64,000 nucleotides of DNA, taken from the NCBI GenBank assembly GCA_947034895.1, contig OX344762.1, positions 50,199,087-50,263,086 on the forward strand, written 5' to 3'. This stretch comes from Rhytidiadelphus loreus. Taxonomy: Eukaryota > Streptophyta > Bryopsida > Hypnales > Hylocomiaceae. The stretch's first letter is position 1; every line of letters begins with the position of its first letter. A program made the translations under genes and the position numbers. Shown piece by piece: positions 1 to 12,413 of this stretch. The notes under the pieces are model-generated. The model searched no databases, was not told the origin of the DNA, and was given only the letters and a program-made list of their open reading frames with translations.

Positions 1-719
1 AACTCATGCAGTGCATTTGGCTTGGTTTGATTGATTATGGGCGTGTTCGAGGGCGTGCTGATTGGAAACTTCATTTGCAAACAATGCTCCAAGTGTCATA
101 TTAGAAGAAAGTCAGCTGGGTGTAGGCCCGGGGGAACACTCACGGTTTTAGAAAACTACGTGAGTTAAAAGATAGGGTTCATTTAATTCAAAGGGGGAAA
201 TTTTATATAATTTGTAGAACTACTATAGGGTTCATGAAATGCTACACACTCTAATATATATAAATTAGGGTATGTAAAAACATCATATAATAGGAATTTT
301 TATTAATAAGTTAGCCTTGACAAATAAAAGCTGTGCAAATTTTTCATAGTATGATGAGTATAGATGTGGACAAATAATTTCATATGGATGATAAAATGGA
401 CATAGTCAAGAAAATCTACAATAATGGGTGGTCGACTAAAATTGTGCCATGGTACTTATAGTGTATATATATATATAAAAAGAGTATTCTTAAATGTAAA
501 TGTAAGACATCAACTAAAAGTGGAAAAATTGTCACATTGTATGAATAGGGAGGTTTACCTTAGTGGGTTCAACAAATTGAAAATTGTACAATATGAAGAT
601 AGAATTTATAGTCCATTTAACTCTAATCTTTGAAGCCATATGTGTTAATCACATTTGTATTAAATGAGATTTTCATGGGATAGTTTCATTAGGAATTCTA
701 AAGTGTACAATGTTATTAA
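1..719. other. AT-rich intergenic DNA
   Basis: I see no gene here. The sequence is AT-rich and carries only short chance reading frames. It runs up to the TTAA that precedes the first terminal-repeat element at 720. Confidence 0.6.
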
Positions 720-1607
720 CCCCTAAAAACTAGAGGGTGTTTTGGAAGAGGAAAAATCCAAAATTGCCAATTTTTGATGCATTGTCTAAAATAAAAAATT
801 ATTTAAAAGAATTCAAATTGTATAAAAGTGTATTATATAATTATGGAAATGTGTGGAAACAGTTTCAGCCCATTTGATCAAGTGGATTGAAAAATTATAA
901 TGTTTGAAGTGAGAAAAAAAACTTTATTCTCATTCTTGCAAATTGTGATCAGTAGACCTCAAGCCCTCTTAGAGTAAAATTTTTGGTTTACACAAAAATG
1001 AGGATTTTGACTATTCATAAATATCTGATGTTAAGTTCACTCATGAAAATTTTGAATCAACTTGCAATGCAAAGAGGTTAAATGCATTGGCAATACATTA
1101 GTCTTTTTTTGATGATTTCTTGTGCAATGAGATTTTTTTAATTTGAAATCCAAATGGTTAAAAATTAGAGACAAACATTTAGAATATTTGGGAAAAATTT
1201 CAAGAACTTTGACTTCACATATTGCAAGATAATAGGACTTGAGGTAAGAAGAAAAGTTTTTTTTTAAGCCACCCTAATATAGCTAATAAAGTTTGACTCC
1301 TTTGAGGATGTGATTTGAGAACTAAATTATTTTTTATAATTGTATGACATATTTTATTAGTATCATAAATGCCAAATTTCAATAGTTGATGAGAGTTTTT
1401 GCAAAGATGCCTCAAAGATGCCTCAAAGATTCCCAAATTGCAAAGGCTGCCAAAAAAGTTTAGGGCAGAAAAAAATTATATTTTCACTAAGAAGATACAT
1501 GTTCACATCTTGTATCAAAATTTTATGAACATTTGAACAAAATTGACTTCATAGGGACCTACCCAGAGTTTCAATTGTTCATTCAATGGAAAATTGACCT
1601 TTAGGGG
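720..1607. mobile_element. TTAA-flanked MITE, family E (888 bp)
   Basis: The element starts CCCCTAAAAACTAG directly after TTAA (716-719). It ends ACCTTTAGGGG directly before TTAA (1608-1611), so both ends are CCCCTAAA-type inverted repeats and the flanks are a TTAA duplication. It has no long reading frame. At about 883-913 it carries GATTGAAAAATTATAATGTT, the internal box seen in the other TTAA elements of this window, about 165 bp from the left terminus. TTAA duplications are typical of piggyBac-type transposition. The assignment to a non-autonomous piggyBac-like element is inferred, because no transposase is visible. Confidence 0.75.
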
Positions 1608-4558
1608 TTAAAAATTATCATTTGAATTCAATTGATTATTGTTGGTTTCACAATATATACCCCATACATAGATGCAGTAGATGGAAGAAAAAATTTGTGA
1701 AGAAGGGTGGGGGTGGGAGAAAATTGGACACTTGAATTTTATATGTAAGATAGCCCCACTTAAAAACTTGCATAAATGAATTTATAAAAACCATAGGGTA
1801 TTGGAAATATGCCCTTTTTAGCTTTTTATGTAAAAATACGATCATCTTAAATGCAATGATTAAGGTAAATAGCCCCACATCAAATACCCTCTTAACTCAA
1901 GTGTATACCTTAAATTACAAGGAGTGATCCCCCCGAGGGTGTAGGTTTGTTACTAAATGGGCTCAAAATTTTCTATTCGCAGAGATGGTTGATGGTTCCC
2001 CTAGATAGTTGCTCTCTAGCCTTAAGGCTAGTTTTGTGGGTGATTGCAAGAAAGGCCAATCCTATGAGGTGTCACAATTGAAGAGACTGAGTTGCCACCA
2101 ATCATAACTTTCGGAAAATGAAACTGATGGACTTGAAATTTTTATTGAAGATGGCTAACTGAGAAATCATGAGATTCATTATTTTTCATAAATTTTGAAA
2201 AATAATTTTATAATTAAATGTCAATTTAGCTAATTTGTCACACTTTGTGGTTTAGGGTTTTTTAGTACTGTGGAGCATCCAAAAATTATGATGTTCACTT
2301 GAATTTTTTGTGGGCTATTCCCACACTAGATGAACATGTGCCCACCAAAGGGCATTAAAAAAAACACAATTCTTTGTCCTCAACATCCATGCGAATAGGG
2401 GTCCCTTGCGCATAGTGCTCTAAACATTCATGATGGTTTCAACTTTTAGTTTTTGGTGAAATGTAATTACTATCAATCAAGTCTTTACGAATGTCCAATT
2501 TTTAGTTTTTTTTTATTCATGATTTTCTAATTATTATTAATTTATACTTAATTTTATCTACTTTCTATGACAAACTGTCATTTTTTTCAAGTAGTATTGT
2601 TTTAGTATTATTAAATACTCAAAAGTACTATTGGCCGTTGATTTTTCAGATCAACGGCTGAGATTACTTTGTTTTGTAGTACTCATAGTACTTGTAGTAT
2701 TGGGCAGAAGAAATGCAGTTTTTGACCAAACGCTACCAAAATCATTCCGTCTTTGTTGCAATCACCCTTGTGTTTCAATTGCCTTAGGCAGTTCGCGCTT
2801 GGGTGGGGTGGTCCCCACCCCTCCTCGTGGCGCATTTCTTGTATTATATTGCCCTGTCAGTGTCGGTCACTTGCCCCCAAGGTTGCTTGCGGTTGGTCTT
2901 TTGTTATCCTTTTTTTGTAGTAAAGGTCTCTTTTATTTGTGTAAAAAAACAACAAAACCCACAGAAGATGTTAAATTATAAAATACTTGATATTCATTCA
3001 ATTCTTGCTCAAATAAAATCTAACAATTACGCCGTCTTGTTAAGAATTTGTGATCTGCGTATAAAGCCAATGATTAGCTCAAAGTTCTCAAGGACATGCA
3101 CGGAAATTACCTTTTGAAATTTCAATTTCACTCATGAATTTTCTTGTTTGCTCTGAACTTTCCTAATCTTGGTTGTTTCAAGCAAATGAGAGATTTCATT
3201 CTTTTTGCGACTCTTCCCAAACCTTAAGTTTGATCATAATGTAGCCAACCCATTTCCGGTAAGCCACCCATTTTTGCTACTTAAGCTGTTATGTTTTTGA
3301 TTTGTTGTGGTTTTGGTGACAGTTCTCACGGAGGCCCAACACAAATGTTGGGGAGGTGTACATTGAAAGCATACAATGATCACAAGATGTACATTAGAAA
3401 CCACAATTATCACTTACATTGAAGCATTGTTGATTTTGTAATTAGCCTATAGTTGGAAATAGGATGACCTACATAATAACTGGAATTTTCCCAAAAGAAT
3501 TCATGATAATTTTGTTTTCAAGGAAAAAAATGTAAAAGAATATGAAATCCTTCTAAAATCTATTTCTCTAAACGGGGAAATTTTCCCCCTCACCATACCC
3601 ATACACCAGATATGCTGAATTGCTAAAGTGATCGGAAACGTTGTCTACCTTACAATGTCATTTGTTATTCTCTATTTGTTTAACTGGAACAACTAAGCCT
3701 AGTATGAATAACCGTGGTTACCTCATTCCCATATTGGCAAAGTAGAACCTGCAGCCTTTCATTGAAATTGTTGTTGCCTAACTTTTTTTTCTATGAAGAA
3801 ATGAACACAAAGTAAACAATATTTTCAAAGTGTTAAAAAATTTACTATTAGGGGAGTTAGGGGAAGGTTATGATGTTTTTGACCATTTTATGCTAATCAG
3901 TGTAAGATGAAATTTTAGCCAACAAAAACAAATTCATGTGCTAAAATGTGAAAATTATTTTTGAGGAATTTTCAAAGTGAAATGGTTAGAAATAGATGAG
4001 CATGACCAACAGGAATCAATGGGTGACCAGTTGGGTGGATGCTGCAAGTTGCAATTCGTCTGTATGTGACTAAAAAATGAAACCTCCTTGACATACAATT
4101 TTGGATGCCAAAAACATTTCCGCAATTTGTAGGTGATGCTACTTTGGGAAGTAGCACACTTTTTTCAAATATTTCCTGAGTTTCGGTGCGTTTGACAAAA
4201 AAGTGGGATCATGTAGGAAGGCAGAGCAGGAAGGAAGTTGTGTATCAGCTTTCTTTTGGCTTTTGTTAACTTAGTGCTGCTAGCTGATCATTCAAGAGAT
4301 ACGTTAGAACGCAAAGTAGACTCCAGGCCGAGCACACAATTCTGAACACAAGAACGTGAAAAGGCTGCATTCTACTAAGGAATCACGGTTGCGACCATTT
4401 TAAGGTTATGAAATGACACAAGTCCAGGGACCCGTACATCAAAAGAAGAAGTCTACAGGAGAAGAAGGTTGCATTTCTAACAAATAAATGGAATAATGTG
4501 CAACACTGAAATACCGGAAGGACCGACTAGTGGCCTGATAATGTACAAATTCCTCCTG
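1608..4558. other. Repeat-rich intergenic DNA downstream of the U-box gene
   Basis: No supported gene. Positions 2633-2659 hold a compact palindrome with arms GGCCGTTGAT and ATCAACGGCT around a 7-bp loop, beside clustered AGTACT-like words (2620-2700). The last few hundred bases towards 4858 are probably the 3' untranslated region of the minus-strand U-box gene. The long reading frames here look like chance frames. Confidence 0.5.
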
Positions 4559-4858
4559 TCCTCCGCAAAAAATTGATGACCCCCTAGAATCCAAACGCAA
4601 CACCAGTGACCACAGCAACAGGGCTATTGCATCCTTGAAGTGTGGATTCCAGTCACAAGAACGTCACACAAGCAAAGAGGCACAGAAGACCCACCTCGTT
4701 GCCACTTTATTCCAAACGAGCACAAAGAATGCGTGATATTACACATGTGGGAGAAAATTACATGGGAGGTAGTACAACAACCAACCTGAGAGGAGGAGGG
4801 CATTGATTTTTCTTCATTCCGCCCGAAAACTAAACCCTGGTTCCAACAGGGCACGTCG

Positions 4859-7800
4859 TTAGAAGTACGTTGACTGGTTGTGGAGGATGTTCAAGTGCGC
4901 TAGAATTTTGGCTGCCATGGGACGAGTGGCCATGGAACCTTTCTGAGTCAAGTCAATGAGCGGCATCTGCGCCGTGCTCCCAAACTCCACTTTGTACTCC
5001 TCAATGCGGAAGATCTTTTCCAGCATCACAACTGCCTTCTCCTTGGTTCCCACACCGCCGACTGTCAGCAACCTGACAATGAGGCGGATCCCTTGCGCTT
5101 CCGCAATCACCTTGACTCCGTTTTCCAGGTTGGAATCGTCGAACAAGAGCGTGCTCAGGGCAGTCAGGGCAGCGTAGTCAGCTCCGTCCTCTTGTTCTTC
5201 CAGCGTCTGCACTAGAGGTCCTACTGCATCCGCCATCACCAGACAATAGGTCGTCTTCACTGAGCACGAGCCCCCGTGGATGCGACACCCCAGCCTTGGG
5301 GAAGGTTTGCACCAAAAGAAGCATGACTGGGACACTCTGTCCTTGGACGCTAGCCTTTCACTGCTTAGAGAGAAGTGGCCCAGAGCGGTAGCAGCCTTGC
5401 ACCTCGCCAATGGTGTCCCCATTTGCAACAGCTTCACTAGCTTGGGGATTGCATCCAGGTCAGCTGTCTTCTGTTGGAGCATTGCGACGTTGGCATTTTC
5501 GGGAGAAGTGAAACGTAAGAGAGCACCCGCAGCACTCTCTGCAAGGGCGTTCCGCACAGCCCGCGTGCCACTCTTGGGCCCTCTGACGGGGATGAGGAGA
5601 CTCACTATAGACGGTAATGCGTCCGCTTGCAAGAGCATGTCCGTCATGTGAGTACAGCTAATGGGAAGGTTGCTAATGATTCCTACAGCTGCCATTTTCT
5701 CTTCATCTCCACTTGAGTCCGCCAGTAACTTCACCAGAGCTTTGATGTAGGCCGGACCTAAGTGGTCCGCAAGGTCTTTGCCAGCACCCTCACTTGACAA
5801 GCACTTCAAGAGCTTGAGAGCATGAACTCGAACCTCATCAGAAGGCGCTTCACAGAATGGAAGAAGCAGCTGGATGGCACCTCCTTCAAGCATCCTGGAT
5901 CGCACCTCCCGAGAATTTGGGATGCTGGCCACGCCCAGAAGTGCTCGGAGTAGATGTCCTTGAATGGCGGGTCCGGCAAGGTTTAGTACCGACAACAGCT
6001 GGAACATTGTTTCATCTGATTCGAGAATGTTACCGTGGTGGTCGATTTTGGTTTCGGCTGTCGTGCTTGCCATGGCTAGATTGGCAAGAGTGGCCGCTGC
6101 GTTTTCTTTCAAACTCATCATCACGGAGGTGACAGAGAACAAGAGCTGTAAAAGTGGGGGGATCACTCCAGCTTCAATCAAAAACTCTCGATTGTCTGGC
6201 AGAGTGGAGAGATTTTTCAAAGCTCCCAGAGCTGCCGCTTTGGCTTCCAATTTACCAACAGAGATCATCTTGACCAACGGTGGAATGGCCCCTTGCTGAG
6301 CCAGAGCTGCTTTGCTCTGGTCCGTCAGCCCCATGCGAGACAATGCACTTGCCATCAGGATTTTCGTCATGTCCGGGCCTACAAACGTTTGAAGGCGTTA
6401 GTCAAAAGATGAACCACAATTTAAGTTCGATAAAAGAAATCTAGAAAAATCAGCTGAAATCAAAACGTAGGACCATAAGAGCAATAGTGTACCACATTGA
6501 AGGTGTACAACCAAGCATCGATACCATGACAGCCAACTGGAGATAAATGTAAGATCAAGCAACAGGCTTTCCAACAGTAGGTACGAAACGCTTGAACTCT
6601 TTAGGTAAGTAGGCAAGTAATGTTATTTATAAAAAAAGTGAAGTGTATTAATGCCTAGTCACCAGGCTACTCTCTGGAGAGACTAACCGAACTTCACAAA
6701 AGGCTATACGAGTTCCTGAACAGTCAAAAGAGCTTTAGTTCAGAGACTTTCATCTCTATAAACTGAGCAGAAATCTAATCATGAGGTGAGCATATGAAAT
6801 GATACACAGTCGTTTCTTGTACGTCATTCAGTCAACACAACTGGTAGCTAAGAGGAAATAAAAATACAACAGAAATCGTAACACAAAGGAAGAGCGCAAA
6901 ATTGAAAAATCAGACGCTCTAAGTTCACCTTCGATCAGCCGTTGAGAGAGAGGCCCAAAGTAGTTCGCTTCTCCCATTTGAACCACGTTTTGGTCATTAT
7001 TTGCAAGCTCCAAGAGAAGCTCCCTGGCATCAACTACAGCGTGAGGGTTCTCGGAGTTCAACATGGTAACAAGTAGTAAAATGCATCCCTGCACCTTGCC
7101 AATCTTCTCACAGATTTTCGAATCTTTGGAAAGCTCTCGGAGGAGTGCTACTGCCTGTCGTCCTTCTCCGACATCCCTCGCCAGAGATTTCACCACCAAC
7201 TTGATTGCATCCGCTGCTGCAATTTGTCCCTGATTGAGATCAACAAAAATCGGTGTCAAAGAATCACAACTACATCACTCACAAAGACAGCACGAAATAT
7301 TTAATTCCTAAATGACCACAAAGCCCAAATTGGGCCTCATATTTTTTAGGTCGTTTTATTGTTTAATATATTAACTAACACGAGCAATGTTCTTGACGGA
7401 TTCTGGTGATATAAACTTTGGCTCATTCGAATTATTATTCTCACTGTATGATCAATCGAATTGGTCGTTTTATAGCCGTGAATCCTTGGTCCATTAGGGG
7501 TGAAGCTTCTCAACCCTAAAAAAGCAGATTCATTGCAAATGCATACGCTAAGAGGTGATATAGTCTTGTCTCAACACAGTTCTTACTCTCATGAGAAGTG
7601 TAGCAGCAAAAACCATGAAAAGGAGATTTCCATACCTTGTTTTCAGTGTTGTCGACAGACAGACTACGCAGCACCTCAAGAGTCTCTTTGCGGACAATTC
7701 GCTGATGAGATGGGAGGAGATCGACCAACAAGGGAATGAGACCCTCAAGAGCAATCCAGTACCGATGAATCCCCTTCTCTTCACTCAACGCCAGCAGCGT

Positions 7801-8892
7801 CCTCAATGCCGAACAAATCTCGCTCTCTTCAAGGTTCAGATCCAGCTTCGGTTTCGTGGCAGCAATACTAATGGCAATATTCCTCTCTTTCCATTCCTGT
7901 ATAGACTGTCGCAATGCAAGGTTAAGCTTGATCTGCAGATTCTCAAGTTCCACTTTCGTGGTAGGGCAATTGGAATTCCCAGTTGAAAACCACTTCTCGA
8001 TCGCAGACCTTTCAAAAGTTTGCCCTGATGCAATCTCCACAGGCTCCTCCATAATTTCATGCGTAATTGGGCAGTAAAACGATTGCAGAGGCGGAATGGG
8101 ATGCCCACCCATTCCACCCGAGCCTCGCTTCTTTTGGTAGTTCACATCCTTCTCACTTGCAGAAGTCGCTGCATCCGCACGACTCAGAAGCGCAATCACT
8201 TCCCCGAGATGCAGATACTCGTTCTGATTATCATGTGCTCGCGCATCCTCTTTCTCCCGCTTGAGAGTATCGAGCTCCACCTTCAATGAAGCTGCATCAG
8301 TTGAGACGCCAGTGGCCGTCGCAATTTGCAACAGAAGCTCATTCGCAAATTCAGAGTTCGTCTGCCGATTGCGGATGCCCTCATTGATTTCATCAGTGAT
8401 GAGCTTCTCAGTAATGGCAGGTTTAAACTGAGCTTTCCGCATATCACTCGACAGCTTGGTCATCGTTTCCTGTGTTTGCACAGAAAGCTCCAGATCGGCC
8501 ACGGGCATTGAATCTAAGCAATGGCCGATTTCGTGAGTAATATCCTCAAGCTCCTCCAGAAACGCCTGGGACTTCACAAGTAGGTAGAATTTACTCTTGG
8601 AGCTGCATCGGGTGGCGATGTGAAACGCTTTGGCGATCTCCTGCTCCATCGCCATCAACACCACCTGCATCGAAGCTGGGTCTCGCACCTCCTTGTCCGA
8701 AAATTCACCTAAAATGGATCGAATAGTCTCAAGGTAGCGGGAGAGGACTCGGAAACTCTCCTTCGCAACGAACGCATCTTCGGCAGCTTGTTCAAAGCGT
8801 CCCACTTCCTTCAACAAGCGCGACAGCACCCGGGCCACTGTGGCATTGTCCATGCCCGTGCCATCCTTCATCCTTCCCAAGCCGACGTACAT
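4859..8892 (-). CDS. U-box/ARM-repeat E3 ubiquitin ligase, SAUL1/PUB44-like (3 exons, 1025 aa)
   Basis: Plant U-box proteins recruit an E2 and ubiquitinate substrates bound by their ARM repeats; the PUB43/PUB44 (SAUL1) clade acts in senescence and immunity. Exons on the minus strand are 8892-7636, 7229-6929 and 6378-4859. Junctions are AACAAG|GTATG, CAATCAG|GGAC, GAAG|GTGAAC and TTTGTAG|GCCC, and all phases agree (3078 nt with stop). The start at 8892 has in-frame TAG and TGA just upstream; a second in-frame ATG lies seven codons in. Residues 1-265 are the helical UND-type region. The U-box is at about 270-340 (SFYCPITHEIMEEPVEIASG). ARM-like helices run from about 345 to the end. A cysteine-rich stretch (SCFFWCKPSPRLGC) near the C-terminus, as I recall it, is shared with SAUL1. 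The protein is longer than Arabidopsis PUB44 (about 800 aa). It lies head-to-head with the pirin-like gene. Confidence 0.92.
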
Positions 8893-10680
8893 TTCTAGCT
8901 ATCATAAGGGCGTGCCCTTGCATCGCCTCGCCATAGCCGTCCTCAGTTCCTATCCGCACTGACGATGAGGGCACGGTCGCTGCAATTCTGAAGCTTCCAA
9001 ATAAGCAAGAAAAGCAAAAGACCGATGCTGGGAGGGTGGCTGTCACTGATATCCTAATTACAATATGCAATCACGTACATATCTTCTCCACCAGACGTCA
9101 ATTCGCCGATAACTGGTGAATCTGCATTAGAATCCTCGCACACTTCACCGCTCTACGTTAGATTTGCCAAGTCGTCCAGCAGCGACGCGGCTTACCGATT
9201 ATGCGAATTTGTACAGGGTTTTGAGCACAAGTCTAGGCACAGACTTTCAAGTACACACTGGAAAGCTTCGTCCTAGTTAACCTAATTCAAGGGCAGAATA
9301 ACAGAGACGCTCTTCTAAAGAGTCCCGCTTCGACGACCTCAAAATCGGAACTCCAGTTTGGTCTCGCATGGACGGGAGCTAAGCTACCTCCGAAAATTGA
9401 CACCAAGTCGACCACACCAAAACCTAATCCACCAGATTTCGAAATTCGGTCAACAAACTACAATACGCAAAACCAACCCACAAAAACGTGACATCGCAAT
9501 TCGCAATTCGAGTTCCTAATAGTCCCCTGCTCTCTCCGATTCGGCGTTCCGTGTCGGTCACCCCTCGAAGAACCCTTTCCCTTCATAATTCCAACCTCTA
9601 ACACGCACCTTACCACTTCCATCATGATGCTGTCATTCCTTTACCATTTGTGACTCTCTGAAGCGTCTTCACCTCAAAGACCACCATCCAGCTCTGGAGT
9701 TCCTACAGGAGAATCAGAGTAAGGTCATCGCCACCACGGGAAACATCCTTGTCCAAGAAAAAAGACGGTAAGCACACGCAGACAACAACCGAAGGCGCTC
9801 CCAAACACGCACCACGGGATACATACCCCTTGGTACGAAATTCCTGCTTCCAAATTTGCAGACTTAAGAAGCTGGAGTTCAAGAGTCAACCAAACACGGA
9901 TTTCGGCCCGGATTTCAAGGAAACTCGACAGTCACGAGCTAAGACTACTTCCATCGGCGCGGTCGCTGAGTTGATTCCGAGGATGAAAGGCAAACGGAAC
10001 GCGGAAAGATATTGATGAAGACAGGACTGAGGAATCCTCGCGCTCTGCCGACACTGTAGCTCTGCGGCTGAGCCGGCCCTCCATATCCGCGTCCCCAGCC
10101 GTGTTCCCAGGGTTAGCTTAGTTCCCATACAACCCTTGACCAAACTATCTCTTTGGAGTTTGGATAACCCCCAAACCCCATTACATACTTTTGTGACGTT
10201 CCTTTCAATGGTGCCCCAGGGTTTGAATTTCGTGACGCTCAATTTCATGGCACCCCGGATATTGAATTTCATGGCGCCCCATTGTGTCTCTTCGGGATGG
10301 ACCCGAATTGCTAATTCTCGGATGCGCTACAACGAGGAGGGCCATCGTTACAATGGCAGTGTGAGCAATGGAGCAGAAAAATTTGTCCAGAGACCCAGAA
10401 TTGGTGTTGTGAGGGCTGGGACATCGGTTCTGACAGCTTCGAGAGTGGAAGGAGGCTCGGGGTTTGTTCGTGTGATGGGGCCAGGCCAGGCCGATGTGAA
10501 AGGTGTGCATTTCGTCTTCTAATTCTATGCTTTTTGAGCTGCGGAATTCGACTCTTCGGCGACGGAAAATCGTGATTAGGGTTTGCAGATTTGGAATTAC
10601 GCAATGTCATGTCAGTGGAGAAAGGAGTCATAGTTACTAAGAACGGTGTTCAAGAGCGTTCTTGCTTTCTATCTCAGCTT
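8893..10680. other. Divergent intergenic region between the U-box and pirin-like genes
   Basis: This 2-kb region separates the starts of two divergent genes and must hold the U-box promoter and 5' leader (towards 8893) and part of the pirin-like promoter (towards 10950). Its base composition is more even than the AT-rich repeat DNA. At 10205-10285 the phrase AATTTCRTGRCRC is repeated three times in near-tandem. Several 80-130 codon frames exist on both strands, but none resembles a known family and they overlap each other, so I call none. Confidence 0.45.
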
Positions 10681-10920
10681 CAAATTGAACGTATTTCCAA
10701 CGTTTTCTATTACATTTGAGTGATCAGAGCTCAAGTGCACAGGTTGTTGTAAAAGAACATACAGACACGCAAAATTAATTGGCAAAACCGCAGTCCAAGA
10801 ACCTTGAGTCAATTTGAACTTGTTTCCAACGTATTCCATTCCATCTGAGAGTTCAGAGCTCAAGAATACAGAGTGTTAGAAGAATAGACAGAAACGCAAA
10901 ATCCTGAAATCTCGAGTCTG
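10681..10920. repeat. Two tandem ~129-bp copies just upstream of the pirin-like start
   Basis: Copy 1 begins CAAATTGAACGTATTTCCAA at 10681; copy 2 begins CAATTTGAACTTGTTTCCAA at 10810. Shared words follow in the same order: CAGAGCTCAAG, AGACA and ACGCAAAAT. Copy 2 ends about 30 bp before the pirin-like ATG, so the duplication lies in the leader or core promoter. The copies have diverged, so the duplication is not recent. Confidence 0.7.
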
Positions 10921-10952
10921 AAATACTCTCCCGTTCTTTGTGACAATGGCTA

Positions 10953-12413
10953 ATGGAGGAGGTGCAGCTTTCAGGTATTGGACGGCTTCTCGTCTTCGAT
11001 GAGTTCTTCGAGTTTCCCAACACAGCAGGTCTCCCTTTGCGTGACCCCGACCTGTTGCTGGAGTCCGTCATCTATTACTGTTACGAACCGTCGCCGGCGG
11101 CTTTGGAGGACTTCGAGGGGTTTCGTCCCCGCCATGGTGTGCACCTCTTCTTGAAGTCCAGCATGCGTTCCATGAACCAAGTAGCAAGCTCGGGAAACGA
11201 CTCTTTTGTGGTCGAGGCGGGCGGAAGCCTTGTGGTGCCCGTGATTGATCATGTTCGAGATGCGTCGTCAATTGTGGCGACTACTGTAGGTGATGGTGCT
11301 GCTGTGAGAGTCATCGCTGGCAACTTTGGCAATGTCTCAATCGGACCACCGCTTCAGGACTTTGTGAGCACTTCTTATGCTTCTAGGTTTTGCTGAATTT
11401 GGATATCTTTTTGAAGTATTTGAAATGAATGGTCCTCGCTCTGGGATTTTTGTGATGGTTTCGAAGCTCAGGTCATGACGATGTAACACCTCTTGTGGAC
11501 GCAGGTGATGCTTGATGTGCAAATGCGGCCTGGATCGGAAATGTCGTTGCCGCTAGACCCCTCCTTCGGCGTTGTAATTTATATTCTTGAGGTACCTCCT
11601 TTGCCGCTCCTTTGATGACATGAGTATGTTTTGCACTTCTTGTTTAACGGGAATCTGTTGCCAGTGAGCACCAATAATCTTATTACTATTGGAAGGTTGT
11701 TACTTTTCTCCATTAGAGGAATTATGTGCTTGAATAGACTACCCAACAAGGTGTTCTTATTACTTCATGAACAGTGGCACTATTCCTGTCACTCTTCCAC
11801 TTAATAGTGGCACTATTTCTCTCAAACATTTCTTTTTTCCAATAATTTGTCTTGCCACTCAATTGTGTTGTCTTTTTCTATAGGGTTGTTATAGTTTGAA
11901 ATTTCAGATGCGCAGTTTTGTCATTTGTTTCCAATGTGTCATTGTTTTAGACCCTGTGCGATTCTGAACCCTAAAATCTTGTCTCAATGTAACTGGCTCC
12001 CTTGTAGAGATTTCAAATTAGGTTTCTATATCACCTTTATTCTTGACATTCCCTAATGTGATACCTTTTCACTTGAACAGCTTTTGTTACTAATTTTACG
12101 TGACGCATTAGAAAACGTTGTCTTATGTATAACTTTGGCGCCACTGTGTACATAACTTGGTCAAATGAGAGGAATTACTTGGGGTTCAAATCTCTCATAA
12201 TCTTGTAATAATGATTTTTACTTTTTGTGGTTTCCTGTGCAGGGAGTAGGCATTTTTGAACCGAATCGGTTTGAGGAAGACGTGGCACCTTTTTATGAGA
12301 ATGAGGGACATGGGTTATATATACCACCTTCACAGAAGCAAGCTAGTACTATAATACGAACACATGAGTGGTCGCAGTTGCGTTTCATACTTGTTGGAGC
12401 CCCCACTGTATAA
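10953..12413 (+). CDS. Divergent pirin-like (bicupin) protein (3 exons, 222 aa)
   Basis: Exons are 10953-11363, 11505-11591 and 12243-12413, joined in phase 0 at TTT|GTGAGC, GCAG|GTGATG, GAG|GTACCT and GTGCAG|GGAGTA. An in-frame TGA at 10941 supports the start. Pirins are nuclear double-cupin, metal-binding proteins. Here LLVFDEFFEF, then VRVIAGNFG, then a segment of the form LDVQMRPGSE...YILEGVGIF follow the usual pirin order (LMLDEF, VRVIAG, LDFxLxPGA...YVLEG). The N-terminal metal-site motif HPHRGFET is replaced by RDPDLLLES, so the usual histidines are missing. The protein ends soon after LRFILVGAP, lacking the usual tail, and is shorter than typical pirins (about 280-300 aa). It may have lost metal binding. 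Family assignment is by pattern recall; another cupin is possible. Confidence 0.62.

Noticed and set aside
10136..10631. Several 100-128 codon frames between the U-box and pirin-like genes
   Set aside because: They are mutually overlapping on both strands with no recognisable motif or splice context.
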